The position numbers were made by a program, and so were the translations under genes. The notes beneath the pieces were generated by a model. The model did not search any database. It saw nothing but the letters and a program-made list of their open reading frames with translations, and had not been told where the DNA came from. A DNA stretch of 64,000 bases from Picrophilus oshimae DSM 9789 (lineage in GTDB: Archaea > Thermoplasmatota > Thermoplasmata > Thermoplasmatales > Thermoplasmataceae): the NCBI RefSeq assembly GCF_900176435.1, contig NZ_FWYE01000001.1, positions 124,001-188,000 on the forward strand. Direction: 5' to 3'. Each line of letters begins with the position of its first letter. Position 1 is the stretch's first letter. Positions 45,376 to 55,604 of this stretch are shown one piece after another.

Positions 45376-46518
45376 ATGGATGACAGATTACCTTACTACG
45401 TGGGCTTCTCTGCCTTCTTTGCAGATCTGGGATACCAGGGGGCCATGGCCATTCTACCGGTGTTTTTGATCTTTGCGTTGAAACTCAATTTTCTTGAATT
45501 TGGTATTGTTGAGGCTTTTATATATGGCCTTGGATCATTATTCTCTTATATTGGTGGTAGATTATCAGATATCTATGGAAGCAAAAAAACCTGGATTCTT
45601 GGTAATTCATTGATACCGCTGTTATCGTTTACTGCATTTACATTAATACCTGTTCTATCCATATCACTGTTCTCTGCAGGCTGGTGGATGAGAAATTTAA
45701 GATCCCCGGCAAGGAGGGCGTACCTGGCCGAGAACACTGAAGATGAAAAAAGAACCAGGAGCTTCGGCATACTTCATGGCCTTGATGTTGGTGGCGGTCT
45801 TTTTTCAATAGTTATTTTAATAATACTTGTTCTGGAAAGGTTTCCATATAAAATACTGTTCTTATATTCAATTATTCCTTTAATAATATCGACACTGATA
45901 ATAATACCATTGAGGCTTGGAAGGCCTGTAAAAAGGGAAAAAATATCCAAAAAGAACATATTTAATGGTATAATAATAGCAACAGCCTTCTTTGGATTCA
46001 GTTCATACAGCATGGGCTTTCCAATAATAACGGTGTCCGAATCAACACACTATGGTTTATATTTAAGAATAGCCACTGGTGTTGCAATATACGGTATATT
46101 TCTTGGATTCTCTTCATTAACAGGCTTTCTGTTAAGCAGATTCAAATCAAGGAATGAGGCTTTATCACTTAGCATCTTTGGATACATACTTTACGGCCTT
46201 GGTACATTTGGCTTTGTTCTATCGATAATATACAGAATGGGCATAGCCGGATTTTATACATCTGCAATAATCCTTGCTGTTGCCTTTGGCTTTGTTGAAA
46301 CATATGAACCTTCCATAATATCAAGGCTTGCCAGGACACAGGGTTCTTCACAGGGTATATTATCCGCATCGAGATCAATTGGGTTCTTTGCGGCAAATAT
46401 TATAATGGGTGCACTTTACAGTGTAAGTGCCGTTTACTCTTATACATACGGTGCGTTGATTGGTATTGTTGCAGGTATAATACTAATTTCAGCAATGTAC
46501 CTATCCAGAAATAAATAA
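45376..46518 (+). CDS. MFS transporter
   Basis: 380 residues and about 11-12 helices. Motif A is GGRLSDIYGSKKTWILG, followed by GWWMRNLRSPARRAYLAENTEDEKRTRSFGILHGLDVGGG. The C-terminal half has ETYEPSIISRLARTQGSSQGILSASRSIGFFAANIIMGAL. It looks like an exporter or facilitator, with no diagnostic substrate motif. Same strand and 34 bases downstream of the VIT1-like gene, so probably in one transcript. Confidence 0.85.
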   Translation: MDDRLPYYVGFSAFFADLGYQGAMAILPVFLIFALKLNFLEFGIVEAFIYGLGSLFSYIGGRLSDIYGSKKTWILGNSLIPLLSFTAFTLIPVLSISLFSAGWWMRNLRSPARRAYLAENTEDEKRTRSFGILHGLDVGGGLFSIVILIILVLERFPYKILFLYSIIPLIISTLIIIPLRLGRPVKREKISKKNIFNGIIIATAFFGFSSYSMGFPIITVSESTHYGLYLRIATGVAIYGIFLGFSSLTGFLLSRFKSRNEALSLSIFGYILYGLGTFGFVLSIIYRMGIAGFYTSAIILAVAFGFVETYEPSIISRLARTQGSSQGILSASRSIGFFAANIIMGALYSVSAVYSYTYGALIGIVAGIILISAMYLSRNK

Positions 46519-46572
46519 TTTTCATTTTTAAAAACAAAAAACATTTAAGCAATAATATAATTTATATATTAG

Positions 46573-47214
46573 ATGGTTCGAATTGGAGTTTATACCACAG
46601 ATTTCAAATTCTACCATGATGTGGTAAAGGACTTAAAAAGATGGAGGCTGCCATTTGTAAGCCTTGCCAGTCTGAATGTGCCTGATGATGTGACCGTTGT
46701 TTTAAGCTCAAGAAAGGATGACTTTGATATACCAAGACAGATTAAGGCAGAGAATTCCATGCAGGCAATAAGGATGTCATTATCATACCTTGTGGCAGGC
46801 GAGAGATTCTACAGGGTTATAATAGGCATAGATCCAGGTCCAAGACCCGGAATAGCAGTAATGGCAGATAATATATTAATGGAGGCCTTTGAATGCCCAT
46901 CAATTGATAAGATTAGGGATCTTTTAAGCGATATTATAAATGGTTATATCTATGAAAATATATTAATAAAAATAGGAAATGGTGATAAACCAAACAGGGA
47001 ATTAATAATAAAGGAGATAAAGGGCATAGCGCCAATTATCATTGTCAATGAAAAAAATACAAGCACACCCCATAAAATCCATGATAATGCACTCTCGGCT
47101 GCAAGAATATCACTAATAGAGGATCACTATGACTGCACAAGAGTTCCTGAAAAATTCAGCAGGAAGAACGTTTATGAAAAGGAATTTATAACATTAAAAA
47201 GCGTAATAAAGTGA
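46573..47214 (+). CDS. RNase H-fold (RuvC/YqgF-like) protein
   Basis: 213 residues. The motif IIGIDPGPRPGIAVMADN (Asp87) at 83-100 is the first strand of an RNase H-like fold as in RuvC and YqgF, but the remaining acidic positions cannot be placed with confidence. The N-terminal 70 residues (MVRIGVYTTDFKFYHDVVKDL) are a separate alpha/beta part. It belongs to a little-known archaeal group; a nuclease role is plausible, not shown. The secreted-protein gene converges on it. Confidence 0.68.
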   Translation: MVRIGVYTTDFKFYHDVVKDLKRWRLPFVSLASLNVPDDVTVVLSSRKDDFDIPRQIKAENSMQAIRMSLSYLVAGERFYRVIIGIDPGPRPGIAVMADNILMEAFECPSIDKIRDLLSDIINGYIYENILIKIGNGDKPNRELIIKEIKGIAPIIIVNEKNTSTPHKIHDNALSAARISLIEDHYDCTRVPEKFSRKNVYEKEFITLKSVIK

Positions 47215-47222
47215 TTTTATAA

Positions 47223-48008
47223 TTATTTCTTTTTGCCTTTATTTCTCTTCCACTTTGGAACCTTTAGCCTTGTCCTTCTGCCAGAGGATATTATTAAAAT
47301 TGCTGCAAAGACTATTGCTATGCCTGCTATGTAATATATCCAGTCATAGTTGGGCGGCTTTCCATAGTAGAATTTGACCGAATCCTGGCCTGCAATGCCA
47401 AGTTCTACGGAGTTTGTCCTTATTGAGAGGGTGTTCTCACCATGGGGTACAATGGATGATGGTACCGTTATATTTGCGGTGTAATTTGAATTTGCGTTTA
47501 TTTCCTTGACCAGTGTGCTTCCGACCATGGTTCCATCAAGATAAAAGTAAACTGTTACGTTGTTAACAGGTGTTTTATTTACATTCTTTATTGTTGCACT
47601 TAGAACTATTGGCTTTTGAACAGATACCGTGTATGTCCTTTCATATGTGTAATTCTGATTTGTTTTGTTGTCATATGCATATTCATAGAACATAAAGTAA
47701 AGATTTTCTATTATATCCGGTGCTGTTATCCTTTCACTGAAGTTCCCATTTGATCTTGAAAATCCATGGTAATACGTTGTGATGCCTGTAAGATTATCCC
47801 CGGCAATGTACAGTGCAAATGTATAATTTGAAAGACCGGGCTCTGTACCGTTTATATAAAGGGTGAAGTTCTCACCCTCATAGACAATGCCCGGGATGCT
47901 AACAGTGGCGTTTAAATTGGTGCCAGTACTGTTGTAAGAATCATGATTCACCGGCACCGCAATCGAAAGTATCAATGGTATTAATATAAAAAATACCTTA
48001 TAATTCAT
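47223..48008 (-). CDS. Secreted CARDB-like protein downstream of STT3
   Basis: 261 residues. A signal peptide (MNYKVFFILIPLILSIAVPV) is followed by two beta-sandwich CARDB-like units (one ending in TIKNVNKTPVNNVTVYFYLDG), then a membrane helix (WIYYIAGIAIVFAAILIISS) and a basic tail RTRLKVPKWKRNKGKKK. Many N-x-S/T sequons. It begins seven bases after the STT3 stop, so it is co-transcribed with the glycosyltransferase. It may be an accessory or a main substrate of it. Confidence 0.75.
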   Translation of the reverse strand: MNYKVFFILIPLILSIAVPVNHDSYNSTGTNLNATVSIPGIVYEGENFTLYINGTEPGLSNYTFALYIAGDNLTGITTYYHGFSRSNGNFSERITAPDIIENLYFMFYEYAYDNKTNQNYTYERTYTVSVQKPIVLSATIKNVNKTPVNNVTVYFYLDGTMVGSTLVKEINANSNYTANITVPSSIVPHGENTLSIRTNSVELGIAGQDSVKFYYGKPPNYDWIYYIAGIAIVFAAILIISSGRRTRLKVPKWKRNKGKKK

Positions 48009-48015
48009 TTAAATT

Positions 48016-51000
48016 TCACCTTTTCTTCCTTGATCTATAAGTCGATACTGCAAGACCAACTATTAATGCTATTAGTATTATCATTACGCCATAGTATATT
48101 GTTGTGTATGGATCCTTATCGTAGTTTACAATAACGTTGTTCCCCCTGCCGGTAACGCTTACAGTTACGTTCTGGAATACAGGTTTAAGTGATTCATTCT
48201 GGTATATATTATTATAATATGATTCGACGTTCACAGTTATATCAGGATCTGGATGTGATGTTACCGGCACAAGCTTAACATAAAATGTTACATTTGAATT
48301 ATATGGCACTGTAATATTTCTTACATACTTTCCATTGTATATTATGTACGCATGCCATTCATCTATGCTAAATAATGTATTATTATTCGTTATATTCAAT
48401 GTAACATTTATCGGAGTGTTTCCAGTATTTGATATTGTCACTGGCATTAAGGTCACATTGCCGTTTGCTATTGTGTTAACCAGTGTGCTTCCTATTAGGA
48501 GCCTGAAGCCATAGTGCTTTGAAACGTTGAACTCAAGGTATCCGGCAGTCATGTTTCCTGATGTATAGTTTACATTCACCGGTACATAGTTTGTTCCTGC
48601 CGGTGCATTCTCTGGAACTGTTACGTTTATATCTATTGTTTTGTTCATTCCAGGCGCCAGTGTGAAGTTATTATCACTAAACCTCATTGCCCAGGTTGAA
48701 TTTCCTGAGTAAAGATATAATGTACTGTTTGTGTTTCCAAGGTTTGTCAGCCTAACCCTGTAAGTAACATTTTCATCTACAGTTACATTCTTTACATTAT
48801 TTATCTGCTTTAGTTGATAATCATAGACGTTTATCTTTGTTAGATACAAATTAACGTACTGTGTTTTGTTCAAGAACAATGACTGTGATGCGGAGTATGT
48901 TACATTTATAGTTATGTTTGTGCTGCTTAAATGCTCTGATGTTAAATTCGATGATACATTGTATTTTCCCTGTGGAAGGACATAGATCTGCTTTGATGAA
49001 TTTACATTTATGTATGCATTGTTCTCTGTGATGTTTACATTGTTATATATTGTTTTATTATCGAGGTATGTAAATACATAGAGATCGTATGCGTTAACAA
49101 GGTATGCACTGTAGCTTGTGTTTTTAAATGGATTCAATTCAAATGTTGACATGTATGCGTACTTCATCGATGGTGACAATATGTATATTGTATAGTTGCC
49201 AGGCGCTCCTGCAAATTTGAAGCTACCGTTCGAGTTTGCTATCTCTGTTCCAACAAGCTTTCCGTCCTTATATATGTAAACTATGGACTTTGCTATCCTG
49301 GTCGTGTTGTAATAATCAACACCTGATAGCACACTCTTTACCTCAATGGTTTTTACAGGCATTGTTATATTTTTATTATTGTTAAGATCGACTTTTAAGA
49401 TACCCATTGTAATATATGCACCTGTTGAGTTTACGTATTTATCATTGTTAATGCTTACCGTGTAGTTGCCCTCCGGAAGATAAAGAGATTTTGATGTGCT
49501 TATTGTTTCGTTGTTTCTTGATATATAATATGTTAACGTTGTGTTCAATGTATTGTTTAATGATAATTTATATGATTTTACAAAGACCGGTTTTATTGTC
49601 AGGTTTGAATTTACATAAACGCTTGACATGTAGCTTTCATTGTTCTTCTGGGCATATAATGTGTATGTTCCTGGTGCCAGGTAATCTATGTTTACCCTTG
49701 AGCCGTTTTTGAATGCATTTAATGTAACATTAGATTTTATTGCAAAGTGTAGCTCAGAGTTGCTTGTGAAGCTGTTATCGTATGGTATTACAAGTGATGT
49801 GTTTAATAGACTAACATAGGATTCATTGCTGTAAACACCAACATGGTAAACGCCAGCTGCAACGTTAAATGATGCGGAGCCATTCTTTAATGTTACATTG
49901 TACGTATTATTTGATGATGTTAATATAACATCCCCGTGAACTGGCATGGTGCCGTTGTATATATAAACATTCAGCGGGAATGTTATCTGCTTCATTGAAT
50001 ATACAATACTTGTATTATTTAATAGAACCATCCTTCCTGAGAGGTATGGAGCCATTACCTTTACGTATGAATTGTTTCCAGGATAGCCTAAATATGTCCT
50101 GCTTGATGAAACGTCGTTGAATGTTACCGGGTTTCCATTGTAGTACACCACTGCTATTCCGTACTCAACCTCCTGATTAACATCATTATTTGATGTTAAC
50201 AGCAGCGTGCTGTTATATTTGTAGGTTAAATTCAGTTTAATGCTCATATTTGATGTCAGGTCTATCCTTGAATAGTTGAACATCGCTGCACCAACATATT
50301 TGCCTATGCCTGATATATAGTATTCCCCTGCCGGAAGGCTTATATTGTATTTAGATGAATTTGAGTAATTATTCTTTATATATATGTCATTTCCAATTAT
50401 TGAATAGTAACCTGTATAGTTATCATGGTTTTCTATCTTTGATGATATATTTAATTTATATGCGGCCACAGGCACTATGTTTACATTCATATTTGATGTT
50501 AGGTTAACAGTTTTTGCAAATGCCTGGCCGGAATTGTTATAATATATTGTATAGACTGCGGGTGGCAGTGAAACATTATATGTCCTATTTGATGTTACAT
50601 TTATAACGTGATCAAATGAGCCGTCCTTTAATATTTCTATGCTTGCATTTTTTGGTGCTGAACCAGATATATAGTATTCCAGCCCCGGGCTTAATGTAAC
50701 TGATCTTGATTCGTTCCATGCATTTATTGTTAATGTTTCATTGATTATTGATGGGCCCTTTACAGCTTTTATATTGTATTTTCCTGGTATTAATTCAAAT
50801 GATACAGTCCCATTGTATGATGTTGTCTTTGATTTAAAGTATGATCCGGAACTTACCATAACATTGTAGCCGCTTAAAGGACCGTTTCTATTAACAGTTA
50901 CATTTAATGTATCATATACGATATTTATATTGTTAACACCATTGTAGCCGTCTGTTATGTTTACCTGTGTTACATTGTAATAGCTGTATCCATTGTAATT

Positions 51001-54000
51001 TACGCTGACATTGTATAGGTACGGTGGCAGATCATTTAATATGTATTCTCCGTCAATGATCCTTGCCTTGAACAATGCATTGTATGTGCTGTTATAGAAA
51101 TATATCGTTCCATATGGCACTGTATGATTCTCAAGCGAGATCGTTCCGCTTACATGGCTTTTATTTAATGTGTAATTAACCGTTATATCATATATCGGCC
51201 TTCCTGTTGTTGCGTTGTACATTGGTAATCTCTCTGCCTGGTCATATGATATTGTTATGTTCTTTGAACCGAGCTCGTTTGTGCCACCGAGCAAAAGATT
51301 GTTAAATTTGCCTGTGCTGAATACTATTGTGTCATTTCCAGGAAGTCCTGTTAGATTGTAATAGCCATCACTGTTTGTTCTTGTGTATTCATGGGGTATT
51401 CCATACTGATCATATATTGTTACATAGGCACCGGCAACCGGCTGGCCGTTAGGAAGCGTTAATCTTCCGGTTATGTTTGCCCCCGGGAAGTACTCTATTA
51501 TTGGATCCTCATCCTGGAGAACCTCGCTGCTTGGTGGTAATAGTACTGTTGTTCCCTTATTCTCCTGTTCATAGGTGTATGCCTGCTGTATCGGTATTAT
51601 CCTCCAGGCACTTGGATGTGCGGAGTAATCCTTGTATGGATTCCATAATGAACCGTAATAAACAAGTTCAAAGTTGCTCATGTTGAATGCTGGCATTGGT
51701 GTGTAGTCCGTTCCATATGATATGCCTGGAACACCATTTGTTTCATTTACAGCCTCTGGTGGATATCCAACTACTGTTCTGTATATTGTTGTGTTATAGA
51801 ACTGCGATGTGTAAACTATCTGATAGCCTGTTATTGTTGCCGTTGCTGGTGTTTCATTTAATGGATATATTGAACCATTGCTTGTTTCTGCAAATATGTC
51901 ATAGTACTCGGTTGGAACCACCTCACCAAATGCAGTATAGCTTGGTGTGTATGTAAGATAGGCCGGTGCATAGAATATTCCAGGATCAGATCCTGAGAAT
52001 GGGAACAGGCCATGATCAACGCCTATGTATGCTATGTTCACACCTGTTGCATTTTCCAGGGCTGAGTAAAGGTTTATCAATGTTGGCAGTGAGTACTTCG
52101 TTGATAGCTGTCCCATTATCAATGCATGGTAAACAGAGCTCTTTGCACTGTAAACATTGTTTAATATTGCCTTTGAATGGTTTCCATAGATGCTTGGCTC
52201 ATTTAGAACAAGATTTTTATATTTCTCAGGATCATTGTACATCTTCTCAAGGAGTAATGTTTCATTTGCACCTAGGTATTTATCAAGTATTAACGTTACC
52301 TTATTATTGAAATGCCCATTTACAACAACACCAGGAGCCTGGAAGACCCTTGATATGAATACCCCAAGGATCTGGCTCTCATTCTGTGCCAGCAGAACAT
52401 CACCTGCAGTGACGTATCCCTGCTGGAAGTCATCTGCCACGGTTGGATGCTTCCCCTCCTCTGCCTCCTGGAAGCCGTAATCCCACCATGAAACGTATGC
52501 AGGCCTGTCCTGCGGAGGCACATTTGTATTCTGTGTTGCAAGCCATGCGAATGACTCTGCCAGAGGCTGTGATGAATTATCTATTGCAAAATCATAATCA
52601 CCAAGTATTGATGTGTCATTTGGCCTCAATGGAGTCGGTATTGATGATATTAACTGGTTGTTAACGGCACTTGCATTGTTAACAGGCACTGCTGCTGATA
52701 TTGCACCCATGCCTGAAGGAACTATAATTGCTATAACTATTATAACCGCAAAGGCAACGTGTGTCCATTTAATATTTCCCTTAAGATTGCGCTTTAATGA
52801 GTTGTATGATATCCTCTTCTTTATATCTGATGTCTTTATTAAATCTGCAAAGTACATTATTAGGCCGCCGCCAAGTATTGCATATGCAGGCGCTGCTGTT
52901 ATATTGAACCTTGCAGCCTCAAAACTCATGTATATAGATACCAATGAAAATACCGTTACCAATAAGAATAGATCCCTTCTGTTTTTAAGGAATCTGTATA
53001 TTATATATGGAACGCCGGCTATTCCAAGGAGGAATGCACCCGGGCCAAAACCTGCTATGTAAAATCCAAGTGGAGGTGCTGCCGCCTCTGCTATTGTGCT
53101 ATAGACCCTGGTCTTTATAAAATAGCCATCTCCGGATACAATTTCCCTTAGAATGCTCGGGTCTATCTTATCTAGTGCTATAATGGCAACGGCGACGATC
53201 ACTGCCATTATTGGTATTGTTATTATCCATGGTTTCTTTGCTATTAGATTTATTAATATTCCAAAGCCTATTATTAAGACACCCATCAGCAATGGCGGAT
53301 AGTACCATGGCATTAACATCTTTGTAATATCGTAGTAATAATATCCAATCGGGAATGAGAATAATATCATTAATGTTGTGAAGTATGTTAGGTAACCTGT
53401 TGGCCTCTTCATGAAGAGATTATACAAAAGCTGTACAACAACGTAAATTAAAACTATTGCCTCTATGTAAGGATATCCCTGCCATGCAACTATCAGGGCG
53501 CCAAGTGATACCCCGGATAATATTCCATAAATTGTGGCAACACGGTTCTCATTGAAGTATGCTTTTATTGAGCCTAAATATGACCTGAAATCATAGAAAT
53601 TTGATATTATCTGTGTTTTCCTTGCCTTTGAGATTGCCATCTCAAAGAAGTAAACTGTTAAGAAGACGAACAAAAGCTCTGGCGTGTGCATTCTGCCGTC
53701 TGTTATTATTCCTGCCGTTAAATTGCTTGGCATTAATGTGTACAGCAGTGCGGCAAACAATGCAGCCTTTTTGCCAAATATCTCCTTTGTTATTAAATAA
53801 ACTGGAATTATTAACATGGCACCGAATACGGCGTCAAACTCCATGAATGAATAGTATCCTGCAAGGTGAAGCCCGAATATCGGTGATAAAACATACGCCG
53901 AGAATACTATCACCCAGTGGAAGAATGGCGGCCTGTAATTGAACGTGCCTATAGGATAATCTAACATATTTGTGTGAACCAGCTGCGCCTTGTACTGTAA

Positions 54001-54189
54001 TATATACTGTATAATCTCATAATTAAAATACGGATCACTACCTCCTGAGAAGTTTAAATAGTCCTTTGCAAATGCAAGATTCCATGCAAAGAAGTTCGAT
54101 AAGAATAGGTAGATGATCACGAGCGCAGCAAGTCCTGGTACCTCTGGATACCTCTTAATTTTTTCTTTAATTGAAGCCGTCAATGACAT
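48016..54189 (-). CDS. Giant oligosaccharyltransferase STT3/AglB
   Basis: 2057 residues from the ATG at 54189 (a TTG at 54210 adds seven). Residues 1-895 are a normal archaeal AglB: about 13 helices, the metal-binding DPY with Asp52 (GGSDPYFNY), the TIxE loop (STIAE, Glu368), Arg427 in AARFNITAAP, and the catalytic WWDYG at 568-572. After residue 900 comes an extra 1100-residue outside part. It starts with a carboxypeptidase-regulatory-like domain (ITGRLTLPNGQPVAGAYVTI), then many similar beta repeats, then NPCBM/CARDB-like units. The protein ends in one membrane helix and STYRSRKKR. The extension is rich in sequons and carries no recognised catalytic motif. Confidence 0.93.
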   Translation of the reverse strand: MSLTASIKEKIKRYPEVPGLAALVIIYLFLSNFFAWNLAFAKDYLNFSGGSDPYFNYEIIQYILQYKAQLVHTNMLDYPIGTFNYRPPFFHWVIVFSAYVLSPIFGLHLAGYYSFMEFDAVFGAMLIIPVYLITKEIFGKKAALFAALLYTLMPSNLTAGIITDGRMHTPELLFVFLTVYFFEMAISKARKTQIISNFYDFRSYLGSIKAYFNENRVATIYGILSGVSLGALIVAWQGYPYIEAIVLIYVVVQLLYNLFMKRPTGYLTYFTTLMILFSFPIGYYYYDITKMLMPWYYPPLLMGVLIIGFGILINLIAKKPWIITIPIMAVIVAVAIIALDKIDPSILREIVSGDGYFIKTRVYSTIAEAAAPPLGFYIAGFGPGAFLLGIAGVPYIIYRFLKNRRDLFLLVTVFSLVSIYMSFEAARFNITAAPAYAILGGGLIMYFADLIKTSDIKKRISYNSLKRNLKGNIKWTHVAFAVIIVIAIIVPSGMGAISAAVPVNNASAVNNQLISSIPTPLRPNDTSILGDYDFAIDNSSQPLAESFAWLATQNTNVPPQDRPAYVSWWDYGFQEAEEGKHPTVADDFQQGYVTAGDVLLAQNESQILGVFISRVFQAPGVVVNGHFNNKVTLILDKYLGANETLLLEKMYNDPEKYKNLVLNEPSIYGNHSKAILNNVYSAKSSVYHALIMGQLSTKYSLPTLINLYSALENATGVNIAYIGVDHGLFPFSGSDPGIFYAPAYLTYTPSYTAFGEVVPTEYYDIFAETSNGSIYPLNETPATATITGYQIVYTSQFYNTTIYRTVVGYPPEAVNETNGVPGISYGTDYTPMPAFNMSNFELVYYGSLWNPYKDYSAHPSAWRIIPIQQAYTYEQENKGTTVLLPPSSEVLQDEDPIIEYFPGANITGRLTLPNGQPVAGAYVTIYDQYGIPHEYTRTNSDGYYNLTGLPGNDTIVFSTGKFNNLLLGGTNELGSKNITISYDQAERLPMYNATTGRPIYDITVNYTLNKSHVSGTISLENHTVPYGTIYFYNSTYNALFKARIIDGEYILNDLPPYLYNVSVNYNGYSYYNVTQVNITDGYNGVNNINIVYDTLNVTVNRNGPLSGYNVMVSSGSYFKSKTTSYNGTVSFELIPGKYNIKAVKGPSIINETLTINAWNESRSVTLSPGLEYYISGSAPKNASIEILKDGSFDHVINVTSNRTYNVSLPPAVYTIYYNNSGQAFAKTVNLTSNMNVNIVPVAAYKLNISSKIENHDNYTGYYSIIGNDIYIKNNYSNSSKYNISLPAGEYYISGIGKYVGAAMFNYSRIDLTSNMSIKLNLTYKYNSTLLLTSNNDVNQEVEYGIAVVYYNGNPVTFNDVSSSRTYLGYPGNNSYVKVMAPYLSGRMVLLNNTSIVYSMKQITFPLNVYIYNGTMPVHGDVILTSSNNTYNVTLKNGSASFNVAAGVYHVGVYSNESYVSLLNTSLVIPYDNSFTSNSELHFAIKSNVTLNAFKNGSRVNIDYLAPGTYTLYAQKNNESYMSSVYVNSNLTIKPVFVKSYKLSLNNTLNTTLTYYISRNNETISTSKSLYLPEGNYTVSINNDKYVNSTGAYITMGILKVDLNNNKNITMPVKTIEVKSVLSGVDYYNTTRIAKSIVYIYKDGKLVGTEIANSNGSFKFAGAPGNYTIYILSPSMKYAYMSTFELNPFKNTSYSAYLVNAYDLYVFTYLDNKTIYNNVNITENNAYINVNSSKQIYVLPQGKYNVSSNLTSEHLSSTNITINVTYSASQSLFLNKTQYVNLYLTKINVYDYQLKQINNVKNVTVDENVTYRVRLTNLGNTNSTLYLYSGNSTWAMRFSDNNFTLAPGMNKTIDINVTVPENAPAGTNYVPVNVNYTSGNMTAGYLEFNVSKHYGFRLLIGSTLVNTIANGNVTLMPVTISNTGNTPINVTLNITNNNTLFSIDEWHAYIIYNGKYVRNITVPYNSNVTFYVKLVPVTSHPDPDITVNVESYYNNIYQNESLKPVFQNVTVSVTGRGNNVIVNYDKDPYTTIYYGVMIILIALIVGLAVSTYRSRKKR

Positions 54190-54211
54190 AGCTAAGGAAG
54201 TGTAATTCAAT

Positions 54212-54224
54212 CTTTATATAAAAA
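54212..54224 (-). promoter_or_regulatory. TATA-like box of STT3
   Basis: TTTTTATATAAAG on the minus strand, about 29 bases before the ATG at 54189. This supports that start rather than the TTG at 54210. Confidence 0.45.
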
Positions 54225-54257
54225 TCTAATTGATAATTATATTCATGGAATTTAATT

Positions 54258-55523
54258 TTAATTGATGTAAAAATTTATTGATTTGTAATAATCCGATGAC
54301 CTTATTATTAAAACAATTATTATTGATATTATTAGATAAATAATAAATGCATAGTTTATCGATGGTATTAAGGCCATGTTTCCAGAAAATGACAGTATCA
54401 TGCTTATTATAAGGAAAATTCCTGAAAGCACAGGTACAAAGGATCTATTTATCCTGATCAATGATATGTTTGTTATAATATGAACAACGATGTATAGAAA
54501 GCTTATTAGACCTGCAATGAAGACAAAGGCATTAAAAAATCCAAGGAGGCTTATTGATAAAAATGATATTAAAATTGAAATTAAAAACAGTAAGATGATA
54601 TAATTACCACGATTTTTTATTTTAAGATCGTTTAGCATCCTTGGCATCATGTGAACAAAGGCATTTAAATATGAAACACTGAGATTGAAGGCGCTTAGAA
54701 TTGCAAAGAATGCAAAGACCATCATGAAATATATCCCGAATCTGTCTGAAATGTATGAAACAATATAGTAGGGATCTATTGAATATGAATAAATGCCATT
54801 TACACCAACGAAGAATAAAAGTGCAAATGCCGAGAACACCATTATTGAGCCTGATAATGTATATGATATCAGGAGCGCCCTTGGTGTCGTCCTCTTTGAG
54901 CTCCTTGTGTTCTCGGATAGAAAGATGCTTGAACCGCCACCAGAGAATGCCAGTATTCCAAATATTACACCAAGGAAGAATGCATTGAAGCTGTATTTAT
55001 ATTCAATTGGATAATGCCTGTAACCAAGGAATAGAATGCTCATTATTATTATAAAGGACATCTCCATTAATCCGGCAATTAATGTGTATTTTATTGATAT
55101 CCTTGAACCTGAGGCTATAACAGAATAAACAAGTATTATAAAAATTATCAATATTACATATTCAATGGCCTTATAATCTATTCCAAAAATTATTAATATA
55201 TTATAAATAAAGGATGAAACAAAGATTGATAGGTTTGGCACAGTTAATATTGAATACATAATATAAAAAAGCATCACAAAAAGCCCAAGCGATTTGCCCA
55301 TGGTGTTTCCAACATATGAGTAATAGCCACCATTTGTTGTAAATCTCCTTGAAAATTGATAAACGGTGTATAATGTTGAGTATGAAAGTATAAATGAGAA
55401 TAAAACAACAAATGGAAGCATGGTTCCAGAGTATGATGCAATAATTGAGAATAATGCAACGAAGTCCAGCATCGGGCCTATTGATGTGAATGACTGCATT
55501 ACAGACTGGGAGAGCCTGATCAT
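54258..55523 (-). CDS. APC-family amino acid permease
   Basis: About 421 residues with 12 helices. The regions FTTNGGYYSYVGNTMGKSLGLFVMLFYIMYS and ILAFSGGGSSIFLSENTRSSKRTTPRALLISYTLSG are typical of APC-superfamily amino acid or polyamine importers. I take the ATG at 55523; one at 55568 would add a hydrophobic 15-residue lead, and both have a TATA-like element at suitable distance. Divergent from the HTH/substrate-binding regulator gene, whose ligand domain may sense the same or a related solute. Confidence 0.85.
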   Translation of the reverse strand: MIRLSQSVMQSFTSIGPMLDFVALFSIIASYSGTMLPFVVLFSFILSYSTLYTVYQFSRRFTTNGGYYSYVGNTMGKSLGLFVMLFYIMYSILTVPNLSIFVSSFIYNILIIFGIDYKAIEYVILIIFIILVYSVIASGSRISIKYTLIAGLMEMSFIIIMSILFLGYRHYPIEYKYSFNAFFLGVIFGILAFSGGGSSIFLSENTRSSKRTTPRALLISYTLSGSIMVFSAFALLFFVGVNGIYSYSIDPYYIVSYISDRFGIYFMMVFAFFAILSAFNLSVSYLNAFVHMMPRMLNDLKIKNRGNYIILLFLISILISFLSISLLGFFNAFVFIAGLISFLYIVVHIITNISLIRINRSFVPVLSGIFLIISMILSFSGNMALIPSINYAFIIYLIISIIIVLIIRSSDYYKSINFYIN

Positions 55524-55604
55524 GTAAAGCCCATTTAATAAAAATATAAATATATTTTGTAAAATCATTGAAAAAGAATAAATCCATATTAAATATTTTA
55601 AGCC

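Noticed and set aside
52613-53062. 149-codon frame opposite the STT3 gene
   Set aside because: It is antisense to a strongly supported catalytic region and has hydrophobic content mirrored from it; no promoter or family match.
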